The position numbers were made by a program, and so were the translations under genes. Below, piece by piece: positions 21,497 through 33,016 of a stretch of 64,000 nt of DNA. The notes under the pieces are model-generated. The model saw only the letters and a program-made list of their open reading frames with translations. It searched no databases and was not told where the DNA came from. The stretch covers positions 33,763,524 through 33,827,523 of the forward strand of contig CAIIXF020000006.1 in assembly GCA_903813345.2 (NCBI GenBank), given 5' to 3'. Positions within the stretch are counted from its first letter, which is position 1. Every line of letters begins with the position of its first letter. The stretch is from Owenia fusiformis (lineage: Eukaryota; Annelida; Polychaeta; Sabellida; Oweniidae).

Positions 21497-22429
21497 AGTA
21501 GTGCTATGTATCCATAATATGAGATAAGTCATTTAATAAGCATAAGATTTTGTACAAGACTATCATATACTTATTCAGTGTATTACAAAGTTTTTGCCAA
21601 AATTAAAGAGTTATTTTTCCAAAAATAATTAAATTGTTCAAAATGTAAATAAAACATAGCATATACATGTAGGCTATAGGCCTATTGTAGAATAAACTCA
21701 TCAACAACATGTTTTTTTCTGAATAAGTATTAAGTGTTCAATATAGTGGACTGAACAATGAAAATCCCCCCCCCTCCCGACCAACTATATCCTCGAAATT
21801 TGAACACCTGCCAATTTGAACGCTTTTGGCTGGTCCCATGGCTGTTCAGATTAGACAGGTTTTACTGTAGTGAGAACCCTTACTGAATATTGAAAATCCT
21901 AATTGAATAGAAAATAACATGACTGAAAAGTAAGAACCATGACTGAATGATAATTAATATTAATAATAATAAAAAGGACGGAATCCTTGCTCGATGAATG
22001 AAAAAGCTCTGACTGTGTACAGTAAATACTACAGATGTAACTCCTGAGTCAGTAACTCGAATTAAGCTTGTCAGATTTACCTAGACATTGCCTCAAAGTT
22101 GTCCTCTACACAGTAGATCTCCAACAATACAGTATGGTATCATTTTGGTTATTATGGAACTGTATGGTACCGTAAATATGGTACTGATGGTACCATTGAC
22201 TAAAATAGTACCATTAGGTACAGAGAACATACTCAAATGGCACTGTATGGTATCATATTCATAACCATGGGGAACCATGATTACAGAGTGCAGATTGCGG
22301 GTGTAGAAACTTGCAGCCTATTTGTGAGTTAGCTATGAGTACAACTGGAGTAAACTCACGAGTTGGTTTTGTTGGGCTCAAAAGCATGTAAATTGAATTC
22401 ATTGTGCATTATTACTTACTAAATGAACT

Positions 22430-23312
22430 AGACAACAGCAACGCCGAAGCGTAGCAAATCCCATCAACAGCCATGGCTGGCATTTTTACAATTGAAATAT
22501 TGAGCAAAAAATGGCCACCATTATAGCCAAATTGTCATCAGAAAGTGTGTAATATCAGAAAGTGTATACGTAATATTTCAACAAAATCTCACACACATAC
22601 ATGTCAATTGCTGCCATTTTTCAGAAAGGCCACCTACTTGCCAAAATGTCATTAGACAGTGCGCCATGGTTATAGTATTCACATGCCAAATATGAACAAG
22701 ATCGCTCCATCAAAATGGCCTCCTTCTACCAAAAGTGTCATTAGACAGTGTGCCATGACTATAATATTCACATACTAAATATGAACAAAATTGCTTCATT
22801 ACTTTTTGAGTTATTGCAAAAAACGTTAAAATATTTCAAAATGGCCACCTCCTTCTAAAGGTGTCATTTAGTAAGTGTGCCATGCTTATAGTATTCACAT
22901 ACTTAATATGAACAAAATCGCTCCACTACTTTTCAAGTTACAGCAAAAATTATAAAATATCGTGTAAAGCCCACCATTTTTCAAGATGGCTGCTATGTGC
23001 TTCTTCAATATCTACATTTTTAGCTCCATTAATGTTCTATATAATTTTTTTAAATTTAAAACATATTGCTAGCATAGTTTTACATATTGTACCTAAATTA
23101 CTGTAAAATCGGCACTAAAATGACCGCCATTTTCAAAAGAGTGGCCATTTTGAAAATCTGCTTTCGTGCAGAACTTCTTTACCCATAGGGTACATGTGTA
23201 CAAAATATGAACAAAATTGGGCCAACAGTATTTGAGTTATTGCCTGGACGTACGGATGGAGGCATCCCCTTTCTTCCTTCAAACTTCATTCGATGGGATA
23301 ATAAATATATAT
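22430..23312. repeat. Long dispersed repeat, TCCCATCGAAC family, copy 1
   Basis: Starts CTAGACAACAGCAACGCCGA and ends ACTTCATTCGATGGGATAAT. It contains about three diverged internal units (CAAAATGGCC, GTGTCATTAGACAGTGTGCC, TATGAACAAAATCGCTCC, TTTTGAGTTATAG) and a 3' part (GGCCAACAGTATTTGAGTTA, then TTGCCTGGACGTACGG). It has no ORF. Confidence 0.75.
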
Positions 23313-23809
23313 GTAAATGAATGTCCACTTACTTGTCTACTGTTTTGCTTTAGCCTGTTTACATTTGTTTTATAAAATTGTGTCTTGCGATATTTTTCAG
23401 CAAATGAATATCATTTTTTGTTTTGCGTTTTGTTATTTATTTCATTAGTTTTCACTATTCAGTCCGTATCAGTGGAAAGTTATTACTCGTTAGTCAAAGA
23501 GTAATAATGGCAGCATCGTCAAACTTAGAAAATATTACTAAACCAGAGTAACTTGCTACTAGAAGTTGCAGTGATTTTCTGTATCCGGGAAATTACAATG
23601 TACTGGATGAAAAGAATTAACTTTTGGGAATATTTGGAACTCGAGTTGGATTTTCCTGGCGAGTTACACCTCTAGTAAATACACTCGTTGAATCATAAAA
23701 ATCATGAATTACACCATATATTACAGAGGTCTAACATTGTTTTACACAGTGTGATCAAAGTCCAACATTTTACACAAACAATTTTTATATTGAACTCAGT
23801 AGTATGATA

Positions 23810-24115
23810 CAGTAAACATGCCACAGTTCTGTAAGTCGAACACTTTTTTCACAGTTCAGTGACCCATTTACTGAATGCTAATGGGACCTGCATAAGTAAA
23901 ACACCTCCTAAATGGAACAACTTTGGAATCTAATGGGACCTGCATAAGTAAAACACCTCCTAAATGGAACAACTTTGGAATCTAATGGGACCTGCATAAG
24001 TAAAACACCTCCTAAATGGAACACTTGTAGAATCTAATGGGACATACATAAGTAAAACACCTCCTAAATGGAACAACTTTGGAATCTAATGGGACCTGCA
24101 TAAGTAAAAATACTA
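23810..24115. repeat. 52-bp tandem array grown from pogo-like subterminal sequence
   Basis: Opens with CAGTAAACATG...AAGTCGAACAC, a degenerate pogo-like terminus. Then a unit of about 52 bp (CTAATGGGACCTGCATAAGT, AAAACACCTCCTAAATGGAA) repeats about four and a half times. The unit resembles the 'ACACCTCCTAATYTGAAC' subterminal phrase of the elements at 20435 and 28185. Confidence 0.8.
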
Positions 24116-24119
24116 TTAC

Positions 24120-25055
24120 AAAGGTTTTAACTTAACATGCATATGTGTTGATTTTATGAAAATAGCATGTCAGTTATTCAACTCCCTCCTCTACACTGCT
24201 ATCTGTATAACTGATAATACTTTTAGTATTCTACCTGTAATACGCATGTTATACTTGTAAGATTAACATTTAAACCAATCAGAAGCTGGAGTGATTTTTG
24301 AAAAAAATGTCCCAATAGAGTAAGATTGATCATGCCTTCGGCAGCTGGTAAGTATAAACAAAAATGAATATGTTATCTTGAGGTGTAAAAATGTCAAGGA
24401 GGTACTCCGATTATGCTCCTAAGGTAGATCCCTCTTTATTTTTACTTCCCTTGAGGCTTGCTAGCTGATAAAACAAAGTTCTAATATGCACATTAGTAAT
24501 ATAAAAATAAAAAAATAAAAACTTGCTTGATTAGTGTATCAATTATTCATAAAGATCGTTAAATAGATCATTAATTTCATTTAGTTAAATTGGCATTTTT
24601 CTCCAAAAGTATCTAGATTCAAAGAAATATCATTCTTGAGAACTATTTTATCTATGGATTGTGCTCAATCATTTAGATATTGATACCGTTTCATAGATAA
24701 AATAAAATGGTATCACCCAAAATCATAAGATATGCTAACATAGTAGCATTTAAAAGATTCCTTTAATGCCCTATGTTGAAACAGAACCTTGGCGATTCAC
24801 TGAATCATTTGATAGATAGAGTAATTATCTGTAGCTAGCAACCCCCCTCTCCCTCCCATTTGTTTTTCTAATATGAATCTAGCCTTATAATCTTCTCACC
24901 CATATTTAGCTATTAAATATAATTGAACAACAAGTGTGGCTTTATTAAGTTGTGGTCGTACAACCCAACAATTGTCCAGGCTGGCAGTGTTTCTACAACG
25001 TTGGAGAAAGTACTATGCATTGCACACTTATAATTACCTACCTCGACACATTCCT
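24120..25055. other. Intergenic DNA, no feature recognised
   Basis: AT-rich single-copy-looking sequence. No exon, RNA gene or clear inverted repeat. Confidence 0.4.
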
Positions 25056-25060
25056 GAGTA

Positions 25061-25300
25061 TTTTAGGATTCTATGCAGTTGAATCACCAATTGTAAGGGT
25101 TTATTGGCAGAACGAAGAGATTTTTGGTTTACATTAGAAATCTCTCAGCACTTTTCAAGATGTCAGAAGGGGGACCCCTTAATAAAGCACTGGATGAAGG
25201 AATTTTGTGATTAAAAACAAAAATTTCCTCTTTCTGCCGATTAACCAATACGATTGGAGATTCAACTGCATAAAGAATATTCTAATACTTTAGGTTATTT
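25061..25300. mobile_element. Fold-back element (GATTCAACTGCATA arms)
   Basis: 25061-25135 (TATGCAGTTGAATCACCAAT ... TTATTGGCAGAACGAAGAGA) is answered in reverse by 25215-25295 (TCTTTCTGCCGATTAACCAA ... GGAGATTCAACTGCATA). Related hairpins occur at 26080-26140 and 29980-30310. No ORF. Confidence 0.65.
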
Positions 25301-25947
25301 TAATTTGCCTTTCCTTGTATCAGATAAAGGTAAAAATAAAGGAAACTTCAGTCATAGTCACAATAAATGGTGGGTTTTCATTTTCAAACTAAAACATAGA
25401 GTGCAAATAAAGGAAAACTTTTGCTGTTATAGGCAAAAAATCTCCTGTTAATTCTGCATTTGCTATGCCGTTACATTGAAACACAAATTCCATGGAACGA
25501 AACGAAATTATTAAAAAAACATGGCACACGTACACATGCGCCATTGTAATTTAAAGCCAATCATATTATTTGAATATTTTGTGCACGTGAATTATTTGCT
25601 CTTGAGCAATTTCAATATTAAATCTAACTCCAAGAAACTTCATACTCATGACAAATGGATCATGCATACACCATATGAAGCCTTGAAGACACTCATTTTG
25701 TTAAATTTGATTAACGGGGTAAACTTTGTTCTGCAGTTTGGGAGAGTTTAGGATGTCGACATTAAATATTAAAGTTTAAGAAAATATGCCAAATATAAGA
25801 CTTATCAATTACTTTTGGCTTGAAATGTAAATCATGTATTTATGTAATTCTAAATTAGCTTCATCCTTTATAAGCACAAAAGCTCAATTTTGAATGGCTC
25901 ACAAATTCAGATTTTTCTATAAAAATGCACTTGGACATTTCCTCAGC

Positions 25948-26265
25948 TTTATCCAATTCCAGTACTATAGTCATGCAACAGGTCTTATGTTACCTGTATC
26001 ATTACAACATTATACAATAAACCACGCCTCCTTGACTAAAAGTAACTATATCAATTAGAATTTATCCCATTTTATGATATTTTATGCAGTTGAATCCCCA
26101 ATTGTATCGGTAGAACGAGGATATTTTGTTACAGAAATATCTTAGCATTTTCAACATGTCAAAAGAGGAACCCCCTTAGTAAACAATGGTTATATATTTT
26201 ACAAGTGGATCCAAGAGACCAAGTGGGCAAGTCCATTATTCTGCAGGGGTGGCAGGATATACATG
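25948..26265. repeat. Dispersed repeat, inverted relative of 29910-30435
   Basis: CAGCTTTATCCAATTCCAGT, GTTGAATCCCCAATTG and GTGGATCCAAGAGA...GCAGGGGTGGCA appear here. Each reappears reverse-complemented within 29910-30435. Two copies of one element in opposite orientation, both decayed. Confidence 0.6.
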
Positions 26266-26324
26266 TATCAATTTTCACATACTCACATTGCGTTATTCAT
26301 ACCTGCCAACCTAAGACCAAAAAT

Positions 26325-26790
26325 TTGCGGTAGTTTTTTTTGAATTGCGGTATTTTTGTGGTAGCTTTTTTCAAAATGCGGTAGTTTTTGCGGTATTTTT
26401 CAACAAAAAATGCGGTAGTTGTACGTTAGATTTTCAAAAAAATTTGGTAGTTTTTGCAATAGATTTTTGAAAAAACTGTACTTTTTTGGAAGTTTTTGAA
26501 AATGTAGTAGTTTTACGGTAGATTTTGAAAAAATGTGGTAGTTCTGCGGTAGATTTTTAAAAAAACTGTAGTTTTGCGGAAGATTTTGTAAAATGCGGTA
26601 GTTTTACAGTAGATTTTGAAAAATATGGTCGTTTTTTGCGGTAGATTTTTGAAAAACTGTAGTTTTGCCGAAGATTTTGAAAAATGCGGTACTTTTACTG
26701 TACATGTAGATTAAAAAAATGCGGTAGTTTTTGGGGGACATTTTGAAAAAATGTGGTAGATTTTGCGGTAGATTAAAAAACTGATTTTGC
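26325..26790. repeat. Degenerate tandem array of GCGGTAG/TTTTGAAAAA units
   Basis: About 20 imperfect units alternate GCGGTAGATTTT or GCGGTAGTTTTT with runs of A. The period varies around 20-35 bp. On the minus strand it reads as a spurious Phe/Lys-rich ORF. Confidence 0.75.
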
Positions 26791-27311
26791 GTAGAATTTG
26801 ACACACTTCATTTGTCTTCAATGAATAAATAATAAAGTATGTTTTTCTAACACAGCATTCATGGAACTCTTTCATAAACAGACAATTTGAACACTTCAGT
26901 GTTTTTATAACTACATTAGAACATGTGGTAGTTGAACACGGTGTTTTTGCATCACGATACTCCCCAGTGTCTTGACTGATTACATGCCAGCTTACTTAGT
27001 TTCTTACTAAGCACGCAATAACCACTGTCACAGACCTGCCGAGACCCTATTTATTTTCGGGTTGGTAATGGAATATTACAAGGGCAATGCGGGAAGACTT
27101 CAATTTTTCAGAATTTCCAAATAATAACGGTAGATTTTACGGTAGTTTGAACAATACTGTTATTTTCGCAAACAATTTCAGAAGGTTATATCTTGGATTA
27201 TGACTATTTTCTGACAATGAAGACAGGTTTATCTTTTAGATCAATTCATTATCGCAAAGGAAATTATATACAGTAATAATAAAGTTAAACAAACTCGGAG
27301 ATATTTAACTA

Positions 27312-27706
27312 GCAATCAACCCACCAACACACTTTTTCAAAAATGTTGACCCCATTTTCACCAAAAATGCAATCATTTTTTACAATGTTTCATGCATTAC
27401 TATTCTTTATTTTGATGTATCAAATAGTTCTTGAAAGAAAAACTTAATTGCTTTAAGATAAGTGTTCCCCATGTTATTTCTCCATTGAAAAATCTCATGC
27501 TATCCATTGGTTTCAGTTCATTTTGGTCATCCAAATTCAATATCTTTAAAGTCCCCGGGGCAATCAACTTTTCCTTTTAGGAAATCAAACATGTCTCAAA
27601 GCACATGCTAATTATGCATTCAACAATATAATAAAAGGTTGCATTTTTGGTGAAAATTAGGTCAACATTTTTGAAAAAGTATGTTGATTGGTCCATTGCC
27701 CCTTCA
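27312..27706. mobile_element. Small fold-back element nested in 26298-27907
   Basis: CAATCAACCCACCAACACAC...TTTTCAAAAATGTTGACC at the left is mirrored by GGTCAACATTTTTGAAAAAG...TATGTTGATTGGTCCATTGC at the right, with the ATGCAACC/GGTTGCAT part of the arm extending inward. About 395 bp, no ORF. Confidence 0.62.
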
Positions 27707-28184
27707 ATATCACTTAGGTCTGATTAACTAAATTATCATTATATATACTTTTCTTGAAGATAATAAATGGATCTAAAAGATACACCCATGTTCATGATCA
27801 GAAAATATTCATAATTCAAGTTAGAATCGTTTGAAATTGTTTGCGATAACCTACGTGCTCCTTTTACGGTAGATTCCCGTAAAAATACGGTAAGGTTGGC
27901 AGGTATGTGATTGGAGGCAGTTTTGATCAATTTTGCAAAGGGTTACTTTTATTCTCATCTGTCTCAACAAAACAGGAATATCCCAGAATTCATACAGTCA
28001 TACTTCTCTTATGTAAGCTATATCATTGATTGGCCAAGAGTTCATCTATAATCCTGGGAAATGACCTCTTCTGGACGTAAAGCGTGGGAACATCTGAATT
28101 GACCAGTTCCCATGCCAGTGTGTCACTTGTCATTTCTCTTGAATGTTTACACTTTCCTCCAAAGGATTGGAAACAATTGTAGTA

Positions 28185-28656
28185 CAGTAAAACCTGTATA
28201 TCTGAACACTTGGCTAATCCGAACACTTCCTAATTTGAACATTTTTTGGTCCCGTTTTCCCTCCGATTGACTCAAATTTTATAAAAAAAAACTTGAAATG
28301 CGAACACCTCCCAATTTTAACAGTGAACAGTAATGTTTGAAAAATTAATCTATCTAATCTGAACACTTTTCATAAAATATCACATGTTCCATACAAAATA
28401 GCTTAAATATTTGAAAAAAATTTGAATGATCTCACTCATGGTGGGGCTTTCTAGAATGACTCAATTCATTTGAATCGGATTTTCATGTCACTGTAATGCC
28501 ATAAATCTATGTAGTCAAAAGAACTATAAATATTTATTGAGAATTTGTTCCTATTTCTTCAAAATCCAAAATCTTGCAAATGCAAAACCTCAAAATGTGA
28601 ACACCTCCTAATCCAAAAGCCTTTAGCTGGTCCCTCGGATTGGGCAGTTCTTAATG
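28185..28656. mobile_element. Short pogo/Tigger-like element (non-autonomous)
   Basis: Begins CAGTAAAACCTGTATATCTG at a TA dinucleotide. It carries the same 'CTAATCCGAACACTTCC' and 'GGTCCCGTTTTCCCTCC' phrases as the copy at 20435. It ends TCCCTCGGATTGGGCAGTTC...TGTA. The right end abuts the mariner-like element at 28659. Confidence 0.7.
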
Positions 28657-28658
28657 TA

Positions 28659-29714
28659 CAGGGTGGGCCAAAAAAACGACACCTTTTTCAATATGCTATA
28701 ACTTTTAAATTTTTGATCCAAAATCATGATTTGCATGCCAAATGAAAACTTGAAGATGCAATCTAGCCATGGATTATTAATTGTACACTTTTACCTGAAT
28801 AAAATATGGCACCAGCGTCTCACTTAAGGATGCAGTACCGGGTCGGTTTTCACGTCTGTTTGCGCAGGTTTTACTTCCGGTTTGAGAAAGCTAGCTCCCA
28901 AGAACGTCATTTTCGCATTTAGTCTTATTCAAAAATTATAGTTTATTTCGATAATGGTGTTTCCAGAAAAGAATTAAATTGCAAACTTTTTATCAAGCAT
29001 ATTTTATCCCTTTCACTTTTATGGGAAAACTTGTTCTTGAGTCGCAATTAGTGGATACGAAAACCAGGGTTCGAAAGGTGCCAGCTCTATTGAAAACTCA
29101 AAAAAGTAAAAAGATTCATTTTGGGTGGGTAAAATAATTTTTTATTTTGTAATTACCAGACGGTCAATCCTCTTCATATTGCACTTGGATGATGATAACA
29201 TCATAGTGATACATTGTAAAAAATATGAGCAAAATCTAATGTCTGGAACTTTTTCTACGCTGACCTGGTACTGCATCCTTAAACATGTGATGTGCCATGA
29301 GAAATGAACAGAATTTGCATAGAGTACCTAAACTGATACGGCCTGATGACCACCGAGCTTATAGTCTTGATGTAAAGCCCAGTGAGTATAGGGTACGGGA
29401 ATGTCTCAAGATGATAGTATAAAGGTTCCCAATCTCAAAAATTACTCAACTAAAGCTGGCAATTAAGACAGGTTGAAAGAAACTTAGTCAACATTTCATT
29501 GATACTGCTATATCTATATATATTATCAAAGAGGTTGGCAGACTAATTGAACTCCTCTTTTAGATCAAATACAATCCAAGTTGAGCGACTTGTTATATTA
29601 TTTTATTATTTAGGACCCCTGACACAATTTTAATCACAAAATTTGGTGTATGTAGGTTGGAAAATGAAAAAGTTATAGTGTGTGGAAAAAAGTGGCGTTT
29701 TTTGGCCTACCCTG
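28659..29714. mobile_element. mariner-like element with TA duplication, non-autonomous
   Basis: TA followed by CAGGGTGGGCCAAAAAAACG at the left; CGTTTTTTGGCCTACCCTG followed by TA at the right. The similarity of the arms extends about 45 bp (CTATAACTTTTxAATTTT). The CAGGGTGxxxCAAAA terminus and TA target are diagnostic of Tc1/mariner elements. No transposase ORF. Contains the nested TTAA element 28828-29278. Confidence 0.78.
28828..29278. mobile_element. TTAA-flanked MITE nested in the mariner-like element
   Basis: GGATGCAGTACCGGGTCGG at the left and its near-complement CTGACCTGGTACTGCATCC at the right, flanked on both sides by TTAA (28824-28827 and 29279-29282). A TTAA duplication points to piggyBac- or Kolobok-type transposition. 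451 bp, no ORF. Confidence 0.75.
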
Positions 29715-29909
29715 TAGGTACAATCCCCTCTAAAAGTTACTGAAATCACTGGCAGGGAATTGGTGTTCGTTTACACACAGGTGTTCAATAGAGTAGACTC
29801 ATGTGTCCACTGGGCACAGATCTTCACTAAAGAGGTGTTCATTATGACAGTTTAACTGTACTGAAATCAATCGCTGGGAATTCACTATATACAAAATTGA
29901 AATGTATGT

Positions 29910-30435
29910 ATCATGCCACCCCTGCAAAATCTCTTGGATCCACTTGCATAATATATATAACCGTAAACAATAGTCTAGATAGAGGAATTTTGCAAAATTT
30001 TCCTCATTCTGCCAATTAATCATTAGATTGGAGATTCAACTGCATGAAAATAATTCTTATACTTAGTTATTTATTTCTATATATAGTTGACCCCAATCGT
30101 ATGGGTTAATCAGCAGAATGAGAAAATTGCATAATTCCCCCTTCTATTGGTATATATGAGCTCTGCAAATTAAGGGAGTTCCAGTTTCACAATCTTGAAA
30201 AGAAATGACATATGTGGAGACTGGAGATGTAGCACGAAAATCTTCTCGCTCTGCCGATAAACCAATACAATTGGGGATTCAGCTGCATAAAAAAATCCTT
30301 AAATACTCAGGAATATATTGAGGCAAGTATTTTAAGTGAAGGAGCCGTGGTTTTTTCTCCATGGTTATATTATTGCAGGCAACAGATTGGACCTGTCGCA
30401 GGATTATAGAACTGGAATTGGATAAAGCTAGTTTA
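29910..30435. repeat. Cluster of fold-back elements (GATTCAACTGCAT family)
   Basis: Two hairpins of the family seen at 25061 (arms around 29985-30060/30090-30150 and 30090-30150/30235-30300) are followed by ATAGAACTGGAATTGGATAA, a reversed match to 25950-25975. Strongly rearranged; no coding capacity. Confidence 0.6.
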
Positions 30436-30879
30436 GACAGGTGTGCTAAGTAAGTGTGTCATGTCTTCAGTATAATAAACTAAAATGGTAGTTTTTCAGC
30501 AATATTAGCAATGAAGTTGCTGCATTTTCTTGTTTACATGACACATTCGACCTTGGCATCATATTAGAGCTGGCATCGAATAGGATTTTAATGTCGACAT
30601 GTCGGAGCTCTCGATCGACAATGATATCGACATTGTCGGGTCCAACGATATTCGAAAAATTTGAAAAAATTTGAAAATATCAGTCTGAATTTTAGATTTT
30701 CTAGGCTTGTAATTAGCAATACTTTGCACAATAGTCATCCTCACTTGTATGTTTTATATTTAACTTACATGTAAACCATGTTTAAGTATCGGACTTTGAA
30801 GAAAAAGCAATAAATAGACATAAAACTACGATTTCTGTTGTTATTTCCGGGCAGCCATTGAAAACCAGAACAATGGCAA

Positions 30880-32212
30880 CGCCAAAGCGTAGCGAATCCC
30901 ATCGAACAGAAATGGCTGGCATTTTACAAACAAAATATATAGCAAATATCGTAAAATAACACACATAAGAAAGGCCACCATTTTCAAAATGGTTGCTCAC
31001 TAGCCAAGTTGTCATCAGAAGAAGTAATATGCTTTTAAGTAGCCACATATAAAATCTTTAAAAAATCGCCCACGCATACATGTAAATGCTGGCCATTTCT
31101 TAAAATGGCCGCCTACTACCCAAAATGTCATAAGACAGTATGCAATCCTTACGAGTATTCACATATCAAATATGAACAAAATCGCTCTATTACTTTTTGA
31201 ATTATAATGAAAAATGTAAAATAAAACACATAAAAATGGTGGCCATTTTTCAAAATGGCCCAATACTCCCCAAAGTTTTATTAGACAATGTGCCAAGTAT
31301 TCACATATCAAATATGAACAAAATCACTCCAATACTTTTGGAGTTATAGCAAAAATGTAAAAATGACGGCCATTTTTTAAAAATCGCCACCTTCTACGCG
31401 AAGTGTCATGAGACAGTGTGCAAGGTTCATAAGTATTCACATATCAAATCTGAACAAAATCGCTCCACTACTTTTCAAGTTATAGTAAAAAAAATGTAAA
31501 AAATGGTGGCCATTTTTCTACTACCCAAAGTGTCATTAGACAGTGTGCCATGCTTATAGTATTCACATATAAAATATGAACAAAATCGCTCTACTAATTT
31601 TTGAGTTATAGTAAAAAATGTAAAATAACACACGTAAAAATGGCAGCCATTTTTCAAAATGGCCCCCTACTACCCAAAATGTCATTAGACATTCGGCCAT
31701 GCTTAAAGTATTCACATACCAAATATGAACAAAATCACTCAACTATACATTGTGTCATGCTTAAAGTATTCACATACCAAATATGAACAAAATCGCTCCA
31801 CTATTTTTCAAGTTACAGCAAAAATCGTAAAAAGACGTGCAAAGGCAGCCATTTTTCAAGATGGCTGCCATGTATTTCTTCTGTATTTACATTTCTAGCT
31901 TAATCAATGTCCTATATAACTTTTTTACATTTAAAACATATTGCTATTACAGTTTTATATGCAGTACCTAAATAACTGTAAAATCGGCACTAAAATGGCC
32001 ACCATTTTTAAATGAGTGGCCATTTTGAAAATCCGTTTTCGAGCAGAACTTCTATCCCCATTGGTATATGTGTACAAAATATGAACAAAATCGGGCCAAC
32101 GGTATTTGAGTTATTGCCCGGACGGACGGACGGACGGACGTACAGTCGTACGTACGGACGGACGGACGGAGGCGTTCCCTATATCCCTCCGAACTTCGTT
32201 CGATGGGATAAT
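30880..32212. repeat. Long dispersed repeat, TCCCATCGAAC family, copy 2 with expanded internal array
   Basis: TCCCATCGAAC at 30897-30907 and its exact complement GTTCGATGGGA at 32198-32208 mark inverted ends. Between them about six diverged units of 100-150 bp (AAAATGGCC, CTACTACCCAAARTGTCATTA, GACAGTGTGCCATGCTTATA, CACATATCAAATATGAACAA, CGCTCCACTACTTTT) form an array at 31080-31830. The last about 400 bp ends in GGACGGACGGACGGACG runs. Compare copy 1 (22430), the fragment at 13428 and pieces at 18277 and 19250-19400. Confidence 0.75.
32118..32170. repeat. GGAC simple-sequence runs
   Basis: Two blocks of (GGAC)n flank GTACAGTCGTACGTAC, itself palindromic. Part of the 3' end of the surrounding repeat. 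The Arg/Thr/Asp-rich reading frames over it are artefacts. Confidence 0.85.
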
Positions 32213-32234
32213 AAATCTCGAGGGTAAATCTCAA

Positions 32235-33010
32235 GGGGCCCCGAGACCTAATTCGAGAGCAGGAAGTCGATCAAAACAAAAAAGAAAATTTGAAAATGTA
32301 CTGTAGGCGGTAAAACTTAACTAAAATACACCATACAGCAGGTAGAAACAAAGATTTTAATTCATAGGGAAATAGCTTATTATGTTGTGAGTTCCGACTG
32401 TCGATCAAGAGGCGTTGTGTCGACATGGGTGTCGCAGAGAGCATTCGACTGACAATCGACCATTCTGACATTTGATGCCAGCTCTACATCATATCCATCC
32501 TATGTAAGCCTGTAGGCCTACCCTTTGCATTCGTTTGACTTCTCTTCTTAAAAGAGAGCTTTGTCTTCACTCTTTCCTCTTTCAAACTAAAATAAACCTA
32601 TGAACTCACCGCGCCAATCAGTGTCCGTCGGCCAAATTTGACCGACGTTCTATATATGGTCATTCCTTCTGACGTCATCGTTGAGCCCGAAATTGACCAA
32701 TGACATGCATATTTGATTAGAACGCATTTGGCCTATGTTTCTTCAAGCTCACTGATTGGTGGAAGAAAGGTCAGCGCGTAGGTCAAAAGTGATTTACAGT
32801 GGGGGACAAAAATAAAACTCAACGTTCACAAGTTGTCACAATGAGCTAATTTCCAAGTTTCGTGTCTCAAACTCTCCCAAGCGGTAGAAAAATAATTCCC
32901 GTTCACTAAAGTAGCACAATAAATGAATCCAAAGCTTCATACCTGCAAATAATGGATAAATCCCTACCAAATCGAATGAATGTTTTCATGAATCGCCATG
33001 TTTGTTATCC
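32235..33010. other. Intergenic DNA, little recognised
   Basis: Contains one small palindrome (GTCGGCCAAATTTGACCGAC at about 32628-32647). No exon or named repeat is supported. Confidence 0.4.
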
Positions 33011-33016
33011 AAGGAC

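Larger units (their letters stand above)
20435..21869 (+). mobile_element. pogo/Tigger-like DNA transposon remnant
   Basis: The left end TAGTGAGAACCTGTATATCT and right end AGACAGGTTTTACTGTA are inverted forms of the CAGTAAAACCTG-type terminus typical of pogo/Tigger elements. Subterminal repeats of the type 'TAATYTGAACACCT' occur at both ends. Near the right side, 21341-21496 encodes a plausible transposase C-terminus. Most of the transposase is missing and replaced by a tandem duplication at 20780-21265. Confidence 0.75.
26298..27907. mobile_element. Element with perfect 15-bp TIR CATACCTGCCAACCT and GCGGTAG-rich interior
   Basis: CATACCTGCCAACCT at 26298-26312 and its exact reverse complement at 27893-27907 bound 1.6 kb. 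The left third (26325-26790) is a degenerate array of TGCGGTAG(A/T)TTTTG-type units; similar ACGGTAG phrases lie near the right end (27865-27890). A second fold-back element is inserted at about 27312-27706. No transposase. The 'CATACCTGCCAAC' terminus is one I recall from repeats in several marine invertebrate genomes. Confidence 0.72.

Noticed and set aside
23876-24110. Possible CRISPR-like array
   Set aside because: Units abut without spacers and derive from transposon sequence.
26604-26804. 66-codon minus frame rich in Phe, Lys and Asn
   Set aside because: Translation of the GCGGTAG/TTTTGAAAA array.
32012-32306. Several overlapping frames with RTDGRTD-type repeats
   Set aside because: They translate GGAC simple-sequence runs in a dispersed repeat.
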